NCBI RefSeq assembly: GCF_000718015.1
Contig: NZ_JODY01000003.1
Location: forward strand, 410,192 to 474,191
From: Streptomyces catenulae
Lineage (GTDB): Bacteria > Actinomycetota > Actinomycetes > Streptomycetales > Streptomycetaceae
Reading direction: 5' to 3'
DNA: 64,000 nucleotides
The position numbers were made by a program, and so were the translations under genes. The notes under the pieces are model-generated. The model did not search any database and was not told the origin of the DNA. It saw only the letters and a program-made list of their open reading frames with translations. Below, piece after piece: positions 45,297-55,551 of the stretch (position 1 is the stretch's first letter; every line of letters begins with the position of its first letter).

Positions 45297-45471
45297 GGGG
45301 GACTGCCTACCCGGTGTGGCGGGTGGGATGACAGATGCCGCCAGGATGACGGCCGGTTCCCGGGCCGCCACCCGCGCCACCCGCTGTGACCAGGGGTGTT
45401 GTTGCCTGCCGCGCGCCCCGCCCCGTAACCTCGCTTATCAGTGGATTTTACCGATTGGTAGGGAGTTTTCC

Positions 45472-45933
45472 GTGGCCGATGACGTCCGGGACCGATTGGC
45501 GGAGCTGGACTTCGCGGGGGTCACCCCCGAGGAGTTCGCCGGGATCGTCAAGGGGCTCAGCGCCCGCCAGATCACCGAGATCGCCACCGGGGAGCTGCGC
45601 ACGCGGGTGCTGGGGGAGATCTTCGGGCGGATGGGCGAGCAGTTCCGTCCGTCGGCCGCCGGGGAGTTGCGGGCGCTGATCCGGTGGCGGATCACCGGGG
45701 AGTCCGAGGCGGTGTACGAGACCGTCATCGCCGACGGACGGTGCACGGTCACCGAGGGCCCGTCGGCTGCCGACGCCCGGCTGACCCTGGTGATGGGGGA
45801 CGCCGCCTTCCTCAAACTGGTCTCCGGCAACGGCAGTCCGGTGACGATGTTCCTCACCCGCAAGATCGTGGCCAGCGGCGATCTGTCCCTCGCCGCCGGG
45901 CTCCACCGCTACTTCGACATCCCCGGGGCCTGA
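45472..45933 (+). CDS. SCP2 sterol-transfer-domain protein
   Basis: The 153-aa protein has a helical N-terminus (VTPEEFAGIVKGLSARQITEIATGELRTRVLGEIFGRMGEQF) and a C-terminal SCP2-like lipid-binding fold (IRWRITGESEAVYETVIADGRCTV, DARLTLVMGDAAFLKLVSGNGSPVTMFLTRKIVASGDLSLAAGLHRYFDIP). It probably binds a hydrophobic or acyl ligand. GTG 45472 follows TAGGGAG. A near-palindrome ACC-GATT-GGT lies just upstream of the ribosome-binding site. Confidence 0.8.
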   Translation: MADDVRDRLAELDFAGVTPEEFAGIVKGLSARQITEIATGELRTRVLGEIFGRMGEQFRPSAAGELRALIRWRITGESEAVYETVIADGRCTVTEGPSAADARLTLVMGDAAFLKLVSGNGSPVTMFLTRKIVASGDLSLAAGLHRYFDIPGA

Positions 45934-46444
45934 CCCGGCCGCGGGCCCGCGGACCGTCCGTCCGCAGAAGGCAGGTGTAGGACGCGCCGGGAGTGGTAGG
46001 CGCCGGGTGCGCGCTCCCTCCTGCGGCGGCCGGTCTTCGGGTGACCGGGCGGTGCCGGGAGCCGGTACGGATCAGGTGTTGCCCCCGCGTGGGGCCGGTC
46101 CGTACCGCGGGGCGTACCCGGCACGGGTGACGCCGGGACAGGGAACGGGCCGCCGCCCCTGAGTGGCGTGGCGGCGGCCCGCCCCCGAACGGGGGTACTG
46201 TTCCCGGCCACACCGAGCGGCGGTCCGGCCCGCGCGCCGCCGCCCGTTCCGCCCGGCTGCCCGCCCCGGGCCCGACGGCCCGCCAACTGCCCTCCCGCAC
46301 AGGGGTGCTGGACGATCGATCCCCGCTCCCAACTGCAACAACCGCACATCCGTAGGTATGTTGGGGGCGAGCCCGGCCCGGCCGTCCGTTCGTACGGCGG
46401 TCGTAGAACCATGCCGGTGGCGCCGAACGACGGGAACGTTAGTC
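45934..46444. other. 511-bp intergenic region with hairpins
   Basis: It holds a perfect 14-bp GC palindrome (CCGCGGGCCCGCGG, 45939-45952) just after the SCP2 stop codon and a larger hairpin annotated separately. The part from about 46320 to 46444 is less GC-rich and probably contains the DUF574 methyltransferase promoter. No gene recognised. Confidence 0.5.
46146..46181 (+). terminator. 12-bp hairpin upstream of DUF574 methyltransferase
   Basis: CGGGCCGCCGCC (46146-46157) and GGCGGCGGCCCG (46170-46181) pair perfectly around a 12-base loop, 213 bases after the SCP2 stop and 264 before the next start. It could be a distal terminator or a leader structure. Confidence 0.4.
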
Positions 46445-47260
46445 ATGAGCCAAGAGCCCCAGCCGCTGTCCACCGCCGTCGATGTCAGCATCCCGAGCGT
46501 GGCCCGGATGTACGACCACTACCTCGGCGGCAAGGACAACTACTCCGTCGACCGCGAGGCGTGCGAGGAGCTGGACAAGGTCGCCCCCAGCACCAAGGCG
46601 CTCGCCGTCAACAACCGCCGCTTCCTCCAGCGGGCGGTGCGCTGGCTCGCGCAGGAGCAGGGCATCCGCCAGTTCATCGACCACGGATCCGGCCTGCCGA
46701 CGCAGGACAACGTCCACCAGGTCGCCCAGGCGGTCGACCCGGAGTCCCGGGTCGTCTACGTCGACAACGACCCGATCGTCCTCGCGCACGGCCGGGCGCT
46801 GCTGGAGGAGGACCACCGCACCGCCGTGATCCAGGCGGACATGCGTGACACCGACGGCATCTTCGCCCGGCCCGAGGTCGAGCGGCTCATCGACTTCGAC
46901 CAGCCCGTCGCCGCGCTCTTCGTCTCCGTCCTGCACTGCATCAAGGACGAGGACGACCCCAAGGCGCTCATAACCCGCGTCGCCGAGAAGCTCTGCCCCG
47001 GCAGCTTCCTGGTGGTCTGCCAGCTGGTCAGCGAGGACCAGGCGACCCGGGACTTCGTCACGGAGTTCATGCGGGTCTCCACCCAGGGGCAGTGGGGCCG
47101 GGTGCGGCGGGCGAGCGATCTGGAGGCGTACCTGGAGGGGCTGGAGATCCTGGAGCCCGGGCTCGTCGAGGTCTCCACCTGGAAGCCGGACGGCAGCATG
47201 GGGCCGAAACAGGCGACGATGGAGTGGATCGAGTACGGCGGCGTGGCGCGCAAGAACTGA
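46445..47260 (+). CDS. DUF574-type S-adenosylmethionine methyltransferase
   Basis: The 271-aa protein belongs to the actinobacterial SAM-dependent methyltransferase family PF04672 (DUF574): SIPSVARMYDHYLGGKDNYSVDREACEEL, FLQRAVRWLAQEQGIRQFIDHGSGLPTQDNVHQVAQ, VVYVDNDPIVLAHGRALL and LFVSVLHCIKDEDDPKALI. This family is abundant in Streptomyces and often lies beside XRE/DUF397 genes, as it does here; its methyl acceptor is unknown. The ribosome-binding site (GGGAA) before ATG 46445 is weak. Confidence 0.88.
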   Translation: MSQEPQPLSTAVDVSIPSVARMYDHYLGGKDNYSVDREACEELDKVAPSTKALAVNNRRFLQRAVRWLAQEQGIRQFIDHGSGLPTQDNVHQVAQAVDPESRVVYVDNDPIVLAHGRALLEEDHRTAVIQADMRDTDGIFARPEVERLIDFDQPVAALFVSVLHCIKDEDDPKALITRVAEKLCPGSFLVVCQLVSEDQATRDFVTEFMRVSTQGQWGRVRRASDLEAYLEGLEILEPGLVEVSTWKPDGSMGPKQATMEWIEYGGVARKN

Positions 47261-47277
47261 TCCGCAGGGAAGAGAGG

Positions 47278-47309
47278 AGGGAGGCGGGGCCGCCGGGCCC
47301 CGCCTCCCT
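47278..47309. terminator. Bidirectional hairpin terminator
   Basis: Perfect 14-bp inverted repeat (AGGGAGGCGGGGCC and its complement) with a four-base loop, between the convergent DUF574 methyltransferase and XRE genes. Confidence 0.8.
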
Positions 47310-47329
47310 CATGTGTGCCGCCGGACGGC

Positions 47330-48237
47330 TCAGCCCAGCTCGTGGAGGAGCTTCTCCAGGATGGTCAGCGAACCGCGCGGCGATTCGGCCTGGGCGCTGA
47401 GCCGGTCCATGAGGCGAGGTAGTGGTCCACGTCGTCCCGCTTGTCCAGGTAGAGCGCGCTGGTCAGCTGCTCCAGATAGACGATGTCCGGGAGATCCGGC
47501 TCCAGGAACCGCAGGATCGTGATCGGCCCACCGGCCGCCGCGAGCCCGCCGAGGCTGAACGGCGCGATCTGCAGTGTGACGTTCGGGAGCTTCGCCATCT
47601 CCAGCAGATGACGCAGCTGGTCGGCCATGACCTGCGGGCTGCCCAACGGGCGCCGCAGCGACGCCTCGTCTATCACCGCCCACAACCGGGGCGCGTGCGG
47701 CGCCGTCAGCAGCTTCTGCCGCTCCACGCGCAGCGCCACCCGCCGGTCGATGTCCTCGGCCGACGCCCGCGGATGACCGAGCCGGGCCACCGAACGGGCG
47801 TAGTCCGGGGTCTGCAACAGGCCCGGGACGAACTGCACCTCGTACGTCCGGATCACCGACGCCGCCTCTTCGAGACCGATGTGCGTCTCGAACCAGCTGG
47901 GCAGGACGTCGCTGTACTGGTGCCACCAGCCCGGGGTGCTGGTGCGGCGGGCGAGTGCGAGGAAGTCGGCGCGCTCCGCTTCGGCGGTGACGCCGTAGAG
48001 CGTCAGCAGATCGGAGATGTCGCGTTCCTTGCAGCTCACCCGGCCCAGCTCCAGGCGGCTGATCTTGGCGTGGGAACCGCGGATCGCGTCGCCCGCCGCT
48101 TCGCGGGAGACTCCGGCGGCCTCCCGCAGTCGGCGCAGCTGGGTGCCGAGGACGATGCGCAGCACCGTCGGACCGCCACGCGGGTTGTCGAGGTAGTGGC
48201 GCAGTGAGGGTTCGCGGCTCGGCTGCGCGGCGGTCAT
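47330..48237 (-). CDS. XRE-family regulator (DUF5753), frameshifted near C-terminus
   Basis: An XRE helix-turn-helix (LRRLREAAGVSREAAGDAIRGSHAKISRLELGR, about residues 35-68) is followed by the DUF5753 domain (WWHQYSDVLPSWFETHIGLEEAASVIRTYEVQFVPGLLQTPDYARSV...). As the sequence stands, translation runs DDVDHYL then ASWTGSAPRPNRRAVR and stops at 47365. The other frame encodes LMDRLSAQAESPRGSLTILEKLLHELG and stops at 47330, which is the expected family ending. One missing base at about 47413-47419 restores it. Such regulators pair with DUF397 proteins, and one follows on the same strand upstream. ATG 48237 has AGGGGAG six bases before it. Confidence 0.85.
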
Positions 48238-48327
48238 GCTGACTCCCCTGGACGGTTGGGCGAGCGCCAAGTGTCCCACTGCGGAAGGGATACGTACAGC
48301 GGACCGATTATCCGGACGACATATGCG

Positions 48328-48570
48328 TCAGTCACGGCCGATCAGATCGTCGAAGTCGCCGTCCTTGGCGCCCTGGACGAATGCCGCGATCTCGTCGCGG
48401 GTGTAGACCAGGGCCGGTCCGCCGATGTGCCGGGAGTTGCGCACCGCGACCCCACCGTCCGAAAGAACCGCCAGTTCAACGCAGTTGCCGCTGGGGTTGC
48501 TCCGTCGGCTCTTGCGCCACTGGGCCCGCTCGATACGGGTCGACTGAATGCCGTTGGGCACCGTCTCCAT
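48328..48570 (-). CDS. DUF397 domain protein
   Basis: The 80-aa protein is a typical DUF397 protein: RAQWRKSRRSNPSGNCVELAVLSDGGVAVRNSRHIGGPALVYTRDEIAAFVQGAKDGDFDDL. DUF397 proteins are small partners of XRE/DUF5753 regulators in Streptomyces (the WhiJ-type system). ATG 48570 follows AAGGGAG at eight bases. It lies 90 bases upstream of the XRE gene on the same strand, so the pair is probably one unit, with an ATP-binding protein gene divergent. Confidence 0.9.
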   Translation of the reverse strand: METVPNGIQSTRIERAQWRKSRRSNPSGNCVELAVLSDGGVAVRNSRHIGGPALVYTRDEIAAFVQGAKDGDFDDLIGRD

Positions 48571-48666
48571 CACTGTCGCTCCCTTGCTGGAGGCGCGGCC
48601 TCCTACCGTTCCCGGGCCGTCGTCCACGATGGCGTGAACAAGCCCCTGTGCGACCGTCCTTACCGA

Positions 48667-48690
48667 TGTAATTGCAGATGCACTTGCAGC
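48667..48690. repeat. TGCA hexamer-period array (candidate operator)
   Basis: TGCA occurs at 48673-48676, 48679-48682 and 48685-48688, exactly every six bases, preceded by a degenerate TGTA at 48667. The array lies between the divergent DUF397 and ATP-binding-protein genes. It could be the binding site of the neighbouring XRE regulator. Confidence 0.5.
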
Positions 48691-48766
48691 GGGGGGCGGC
48701 TGACGAGGATATTAGCTGTCCCGAGCAGTGCAGCCCAGACCAGAAGCGCCCCTTCGCGGAGACGTG

Positions 48767-49279
48767 ATGACGACACATCCGGCAGTGCCCGTGTACGCAA
48801 CACCGCGCAAGGGAGCGCGCGACGACGGCTGGTGGGTGCCCGGACCCGACTCCTTCGCCGCCTGCGCGCTCAGCGCCTCCGCCCGCACCGTCGCCGACGC
48901 CCGGCGCTTCACCCTCGCCACCCTCCGCGGCTGGCGGATATGCACGGCCCTCACCGACGACGCCGCCCTGATCGTCTCCGAACTCGTCAGCAACGCCCTG
49001 CGCTACGGCGTCCGCAACGCCGTGGGCGAAGCCGGCTGCGGCCGTGTGGCGGGCCCCGTCGTCACCCCCGCCTGGCTCGCCCTGACCCGGCGCGACGACG
49101 GCGTCATGTGCGCGGTCTCCGACGGCGGCGAGGACGCCCCGGTCATCGGCACCGCCGACCCGCTCGCCGAGTCCGGCCGCGGTCTGAGCATCGTCGAACA
49201 GCTCAGTGACGCCTGGGGCTGGACGCTGCCGGACAGCTCCGGCAAGACCGTCTGGGCCACCCTCTCGCCCCGCCCCTGA
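48767..49279 (+). CDS. ATP-binding (HATPase_c, RsbW-like) regulatory protein
   Basis: The 170-aa protein has the GHKL/HATPase_c_2 fold of anti-sigma-factor kinases: TDDAALIVSELVSNALRYG (N box), CAVSDGGEDAPVI (G1), ESGRGLSIVEQLSDAWG (G2) and KTVWATL. It lacks a sensor or histidine-phosphorylation domain. In Streptomyces such proteins lie with XRE/DUF397 pairs and may control development or bind antisigma-antagonists; the target is unknown. ATG 48767 follows GGAG at five bases; a GTG at 48728 would give an extension. Confidence 0.85.
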   Translation: MTTHPAVPVYATPRKGARDDGWWVPGPDSFAACALSASARTVADARRFTLATLRGWRICTALTDDAALIVSELVSNALRYGVRNAVGEAGCGRVAGPVVTPAWLALTRRDDGVMCAVSDGGEDAPVIGTADPLAESGRGLSIVEQLSDAWGWTLPDSSGKTVWATLSPRP

Positions 49280-49324
49280 CCCCGGGGCGCACCGGTCACC
49301 TTCCGTACGGCGCCCGGACACCAC

Positions 49325-49362
49325 GATGCCCGGGCGGGCCGGTCACCGGTCGCCCGGGCATC
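49325..49362. terminator. Bidirectional hairpin terminator
   Basis: Perfect 12-bp inverted repeat (GATGCCCGGGCG at 49325-49336, complement at 49351-49362) between the convergent ATP-binding-protein and meaB genes. Confidence 0.7.
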
Positions 49363-49380
49363 CCCGGTCCTGGCTTGCCC

Positions 49381-50379
49381 TCAGCGGTCCTCGGGAGGCA
49401 GCCCGAAGGCCGTCAGGAGGCGTTCGGCGGCCAGCGTCGCGGTGAGCGTGCCCGAACGGACCTCCCGCTCGACGTCCGGAGCGATCCGCCGCACCTCCGG
49501 GTCGTGGCGCAGCCGGTCCACCAGCTGGTCGCGGACCATCGTCCACACCCACTCCACCTGCTGCGCCCGGCGCCGCTCGGCGAGCGCGCCCGTCGACTCC
49601 AGCAGCGCACGGTGCTGCTCCACGCGCTCCCACAGCTCCTCCAGGCCCGTCCCCTCCCGGGCGCTACAGGTGAGCACCGGAGGCGTCCACGCGGCGTCCG
49701 GTGGCTGCAACAGCCGCAGCGCGCCGGACAGTTCCCGGGCCGCCGCGCGCGCGTCCCGCTCGTGCGGACCGTCGGCCTTGTTGACGGAGACCAGGTCCGC
49801 CAGCTCCAGGACGCCCTTCTTGATGCCCTGGAGCTGATCGCCGGTCCGCGCCAGCGTCAGCAGCACGAATGTGTCGACCATGTCCGCGACGGTCGTCTCG
49901 GACTGCCCGACGCCCACCGTCTCCACCAGGACGACGTCGTACCCCGCCGCCTCCATCACGATGATCGACTCCCGGGTCGCCCGCGCCACCCCGCCCAGCG
50001 TCCCGGACGTGGGGGAGGGCCGGACGAACGCCGCCGGATCGGTCGCCAGCCGCGCCATCCGCGTCTTGTCGCCCAGGATGGAACCGCCGGTACGCGACGA
50101 CGACGGGTCCACGGCCAGCACCGCTACCCGGTGCCCGGCTTCCGTCAGCCGCGAGCCGAGCGCGTCGATGAACGTCGACTTGCCGACCCCGGGCACCCCG
50201 CTGATCCCCACCCGCCGCGCCGCCCCGGAATGCGGCAGCAGCGCGACGAGCAGCCGCTGGGCCGCCGCGCGGTGGTCGGCGCGGCTGGACTCCACCAGCG
50301 TCACGGCCCGCGCGATCCAGGCCCGGGAACCCGCCCGGACCCCCTCCGCGTACCGCTCGACATCGATCCTCGCGGGCAT
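49381..50379 (-). CDS. meaB: Methylmalonyl-CoA mutase-associated GTPase MeaB
   Basis: The 332-aa protein is a G3E-class GTPase with P-loop GVPGVGKST at 61-69, AVDPSSSRTGGSILGDKTRM, VETVGVGQSE and the NKAD guanine motif. MeaB loads and protects the adenosylcobalamin cofactor of methylmalonyl-CoA mutase. It starts seven bases after the mutB stop codon, in the same operon. Length and motifs are standard. Confidence 0.95.
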   Translation of the reverse strand: MPARIDVERYAEGVRAGSRAWIARAVTLVESSRADHRAAAQRLLVALLPHSGAARRVGISGVPGVGKSTFIDALGSRLTEAGHRVAVLAVDPSSSRTGGSILGDKTRMARLATDPAAFVRPSPTSGTLGGVARATRESIIVMEAAGYDVVLVETVGVGQSETTVADMVDTFVLLTLARTGDQLQGIKKGVLELADLVSVNKADGPHERDARAAARELSGALRLLQPPDAAWTPPVLTCSAREGTGLEELWERVEQHRALLESTGALAERRRAQQVEWVWTMVRDQLVDRLRHDPEVRRIAPDVEREVRSGTLTATLAAERLLTAFGLPPEDR

Positions 50380-50386
50380 CAGCGCC

Positions 50387-52602
<2,216 letters not shown>

Positions 52603-52603
<1 letters not shown>

Positions 52604-54483
52604 CACGCCACCTCCATGACATCCAGGGCCGAGGCGAGGACCCCGGCCGCGTCGCAGCCGGTGAAGACGTACGCGTCCACCCCCGCCTGCCCGAACTCCG
52701 CGCGCCGCTCACCGGGCGCACCCGCCAGATACACCCGCACCGCACCGGCCGCCTTCAGCGCCGCCGCGACCTCGGCCGCCTGCTCCGCGTAGAGCGTGTC
52801 GCTGCCGCACAGGCACGCGATCCGCGCCCCGCTCGCCGCGAACGCCGCGGCCGCCGTCCCGGCGTCCACCGACGCGGGCTCGTGCACCGTCTCCACGCCG
52901 CCCGCCTGGAAGAGGTTGGCGGCGAACGTCACCCGCGCGGTGTGCGCGGCGGCCGGACCGAGCGCCGCCAGGAACACCTTCGGACGGGCGCCGGTGTCCG
53001 CCAGATACGCGTCCGACCTGGCCCGCAGCGCCTCGTACGCATCGTCGCGCCGCACCCGCGGCAGCCCGCCCCCGGCCGGGACCGGCGCGGCCTCGCGGTG
53101 CACCGGGGCCTCCGCCAGGTGGGGGAACTCGCTGACACCGGTGATCGGTTCGCGGCGGGTCGCCAGCGCACGGGAGCGGCGCTCCCAGGTGGCCGCGAGC
53201 CGGTCGGCGACCTTCCCGGAGCCGAGCGCCGCGGCCTGACCGCCCGCGCCCTCGATCTCCTGGAACCACGCCCACGCGGCGCGCGCCACCTCGTCCGTCA
53301 GCCGCTCGACGTACCAGGAGCCGCCGGCCGGGTCGATCACCTTCGACAGATGCGACTCCTCCAGCAGCACCGCCTGGGTGTTGCGGGCGATCCGGCGGGC
53401 GAACGCGTCCGGCAGGCCGAGCGCCGCGTCGAACGGCAGCACCGTCACCGCGTCCGCGCCGCCGACCCCGGCCGACAGCCCGGCCACGGTGGTGCGCAGC
53501 ATGTTCACCCACGGGTCGCGGCGGGTCATCATCACCGGCGACGTCACCGCGTGCTGGCGCTGCGCCCGCGCCTGGGGCGAGGCGCCGCAGACCTCGGCGA
53601 CCCGCGCCCACAGGCGGCGCGCGGCGCGCAGCGTGGCGATGGTCAGGAACTGGTCGGCGGAGGCGGCGTAGCGGAACTCCAGCTGCCCGCAGGCGGCGTC
53701 GATGTCCAGGCCCGCGGCGGTCAGCGCCCGCAGATAGGCGACGCCGGTGGCCAGGGAGCACCCCAGCTCCTCGGCGGCCGAACCGCCCGCCTCGTGGTAC
53801 GGCAGCGCGTCGACGGTCAGCGCCCGCAGCCCGGGCGCCTCGGCGGCGCACCGGGCGGCCAGGGAGGCGGCGGCCGTCAGCCGGTCGTCCAGCGCGGTGG
53901 CGTCGCCGCCGCGGGCGACGAGCGCCAGCGGGTCGGCGCCGAGTGTGCCGGTCAGCGCGGCCGGGGCGACCCCGCCGTCGGCGGCGAGCGCGAACAGTTC
54001 CCCGGCGGCCGCGGTGAACTCCTCGCCCGCGTCGAGCGCGACGGCGGCCAGGTCCAGATGGACGCCGACCAGCGCCCGCCGCAGCGCACCGAGCGGCACC
54101 CCGCCCCCGCCGACGCGCAGCCACAGCGAGGTGACGCCGTTCTCCAGGTCGGTGAGGGCCGCCTCGTTGACGACGGCCGGGTCGGTGTGGGCCTGGCGCT
54201 GGCGTACGTCCCATCCGGCGACGGTCGCGCCCTCGGCGCGGCCGCCCCGCACGAACGGCGGGAAGCCGGGGAGCCCCGCGTCGGGGTGCCCGTCGTCGGC
54301 GGTGTAGAGGGGGCGGACGCGGATGCCGTCGGGCAGATCGGTGGCGAGCGCGTCCTCGGGGGCGTCCGCCGCCGGGGTGGCGCCCGACTTGCGCAGCACC
54401 CCCGCGACGAGGTGCTGCCACTGCGCGCGATCGGCGTCGGGGAACGCGGCGGCCAGGGGGAGTTCGGGGGACTCGGCGGTCAT
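52603..54483 (-). CDS. mutA: Methylmalonyl-CoA mutase small subunit
   Basis: The 626-aa subunit keeps the TIM-barrel fold ([92 protein letters not shown]). Its C-terminal Rossmann domain lacks the DxHxxG cobalamin motif, as expected for the non-catalytic subunit. It pairs with MutB as a heterodimer. The ATG overlaps a TGA in the alternative frame of the upstream DUF1992 gene (ATGA at 54480-54483), suggesting coupling. No good ribosome-binding site is visible. Confidence 0.95.
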
Positions 54484-54507
54484 GGCAGCAGGCTAGGCGA
54501 ACGAGCG

Positions 54508-54879
54508 TTAGCTGGAGCAGGGGCTCTCGCTGTGACCTTGAACTCGTTGATCCGTGCGGGTGCAGGCCCCGCCGCGACGGCGGGGGCGGGGGTGTGGCGG
54601 GGGGGGGGCGGCGGGCGCCGCCTCGCTCGGCGCGTCGGCCGCCGCCTGCGCCGCCTCCTCGGCCTCCTTGCGCAGGGCGAGCGACGGCGGCAGGAAGGAG
54701 AGGTCCTCGCGGGCCATCTTCTCCTTGACCCACCACAGTTCGTCGTACGGCCGGTCCAGCCCGGGCAGCGGTTTGCCGACGCCGGGCAGCCCGGCGAAGT
54801 CACCCCGCTCCTGCGCCTCGCGGATCTGCCTGTCGATCCAGGATTCGAAGTCGACGCCGGGGGGTTTGCGCTCGGTCAT
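54508..54879 (-). CDS. DUF1992 (DnaJC28-like) protein, C-terminus disrupted at a G10 tract
   Basis: The N-terminal 70 residues match DUF1992: GVDFESWIDRQIREAQERGDFAGLPGVGKPLPGLDRPYDELWWVKEKMAREDLSFLPPSLALRKEAEEA. The C-terminus (PPPPHPRPRRRGGACTRTDQRVQGHSESPCSS) is not family-like. It follows a run of ten G on the plus strand (54599-54608). In the shifted frame the protein ends [23 protein letters not shown], with a TGA overlapping the mutA ATG. An indel in the tract, real or from sequencing, is therefore likely. Function of DUF1992 is unknown. Confidence 0.75.
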   Translation of the reverse strand: MTERKPPGVDFESWIDRQIREAQERGDFAGLPGVGKPLPGLDRPYDELWWVKEKMAREDLSFLPPSLALRKEAEEAAQAAADAPSEAAPAAPPPPHPRPRRRGGACTRTDQRVQGHSESPCSS

Positions 54880-54984
54880 CGGATGCCTCTCGCGGGAGTT
54901 CCGGCCTGCGGGACCGCGCCGCGCCGCGCTGCCGCGGGCGGGCGCCCCTCCACGGTAGCCCGCCCGGCGCGGACGGCGGCGGAC

Positions 54985-55551
54985 TCAGGGCGGCGGCACC
55001 GACGACGGCTGGACCACCGGCAGCGCGGTGTCGCCGCTGCAGATCATCGGGCCGACGCGGGAGCCGGAGCCGGTCAGCGTGACCCGGACGGAGGATGGCG
55101 GGTGGCCGCCGGGGACGTCGGCGTTGGCCGCCGTGCAGACCAGTTGGCTGAGGGCGGCGGTGTCCAGTTTCCGCGGCGGGACGGGCAGCCCGATGTCGAC
55201 CCGGCCCTGGCCCGCGCGGGCCCGCAGCGGGCCGGACAAATGGGGCAGCGCGCTGGAGAGGCCACGCTGGCGTTCGGCGTGGTCGGGGCCGTCGAGCAGC
55301 AGGTCGAGGGCGGCCTGCGGGTCGGCGGGTGCCTTGGCCGGGCGGGTCGCGGAGCGCAGCCCGGCCGGTCCGTAGAAGAAGAGCTGGACGCCGGTCTCCG
55401 GGCGGCCCGGGGCCTGCACCCCGGTGGCCGGGGCGCCCGCGTCGATCACATCGCTGGGCTCGACACCGCAGCCGACCGGCACGGTCACCGCGGCACAGGC
55501 CAGCGCGGTCGTGACCAGGACCCGGGCGGTACGGGGGCGGGGCGCGCTCAT
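54985..55551 (-). CDS. Lipoprotein of AfsQ-like operon (GerMN-like)
   Basis: The 188-aa protein has a lipoprotein signal peptide ending VPVGC (Cys 28). The mature part (GVQLFFYGPAGLRSATRP, DPQAALDLLLDGPDHAERQRGLSSALP, VDIGLPVPPRKLDTAALSQLVCTAA, VRVTLTGSG) resembles GerMN/LpqB-type domains. Its ATG overlaps the kinase stop as ATGA, so it is the third gene of the operon. By analogy with the lipoprotein genes next to AfsQ and Cse systems, it may modulate the kinase at the membrane surface. Confidence 0.75.
   Translation of the reverse strand: MSAPRPRTARVLVTTALACAAVTVPVGCGVEPSDVIDAGAPATGVQAPGRPETGVQLFFYGPAGLRSATRPAKAPADPQAALDLLLDGPDHAERQRGLSSALPHLSGPLRARAGQGRVDIGLPVPPRKLDTAALSQLVCTAANADVPGGHPPSSVRVTLTGSGSRVGPMICSGDTALPVVQPSSVPPP

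Noticed and set aside
47410..47425. Programmed ribosomal frameshift in the XRE gene
   Set aside because: No slippery heptamer or downstream stimulatory structure is visible at the junction; a one-base deletion or error is simpler.
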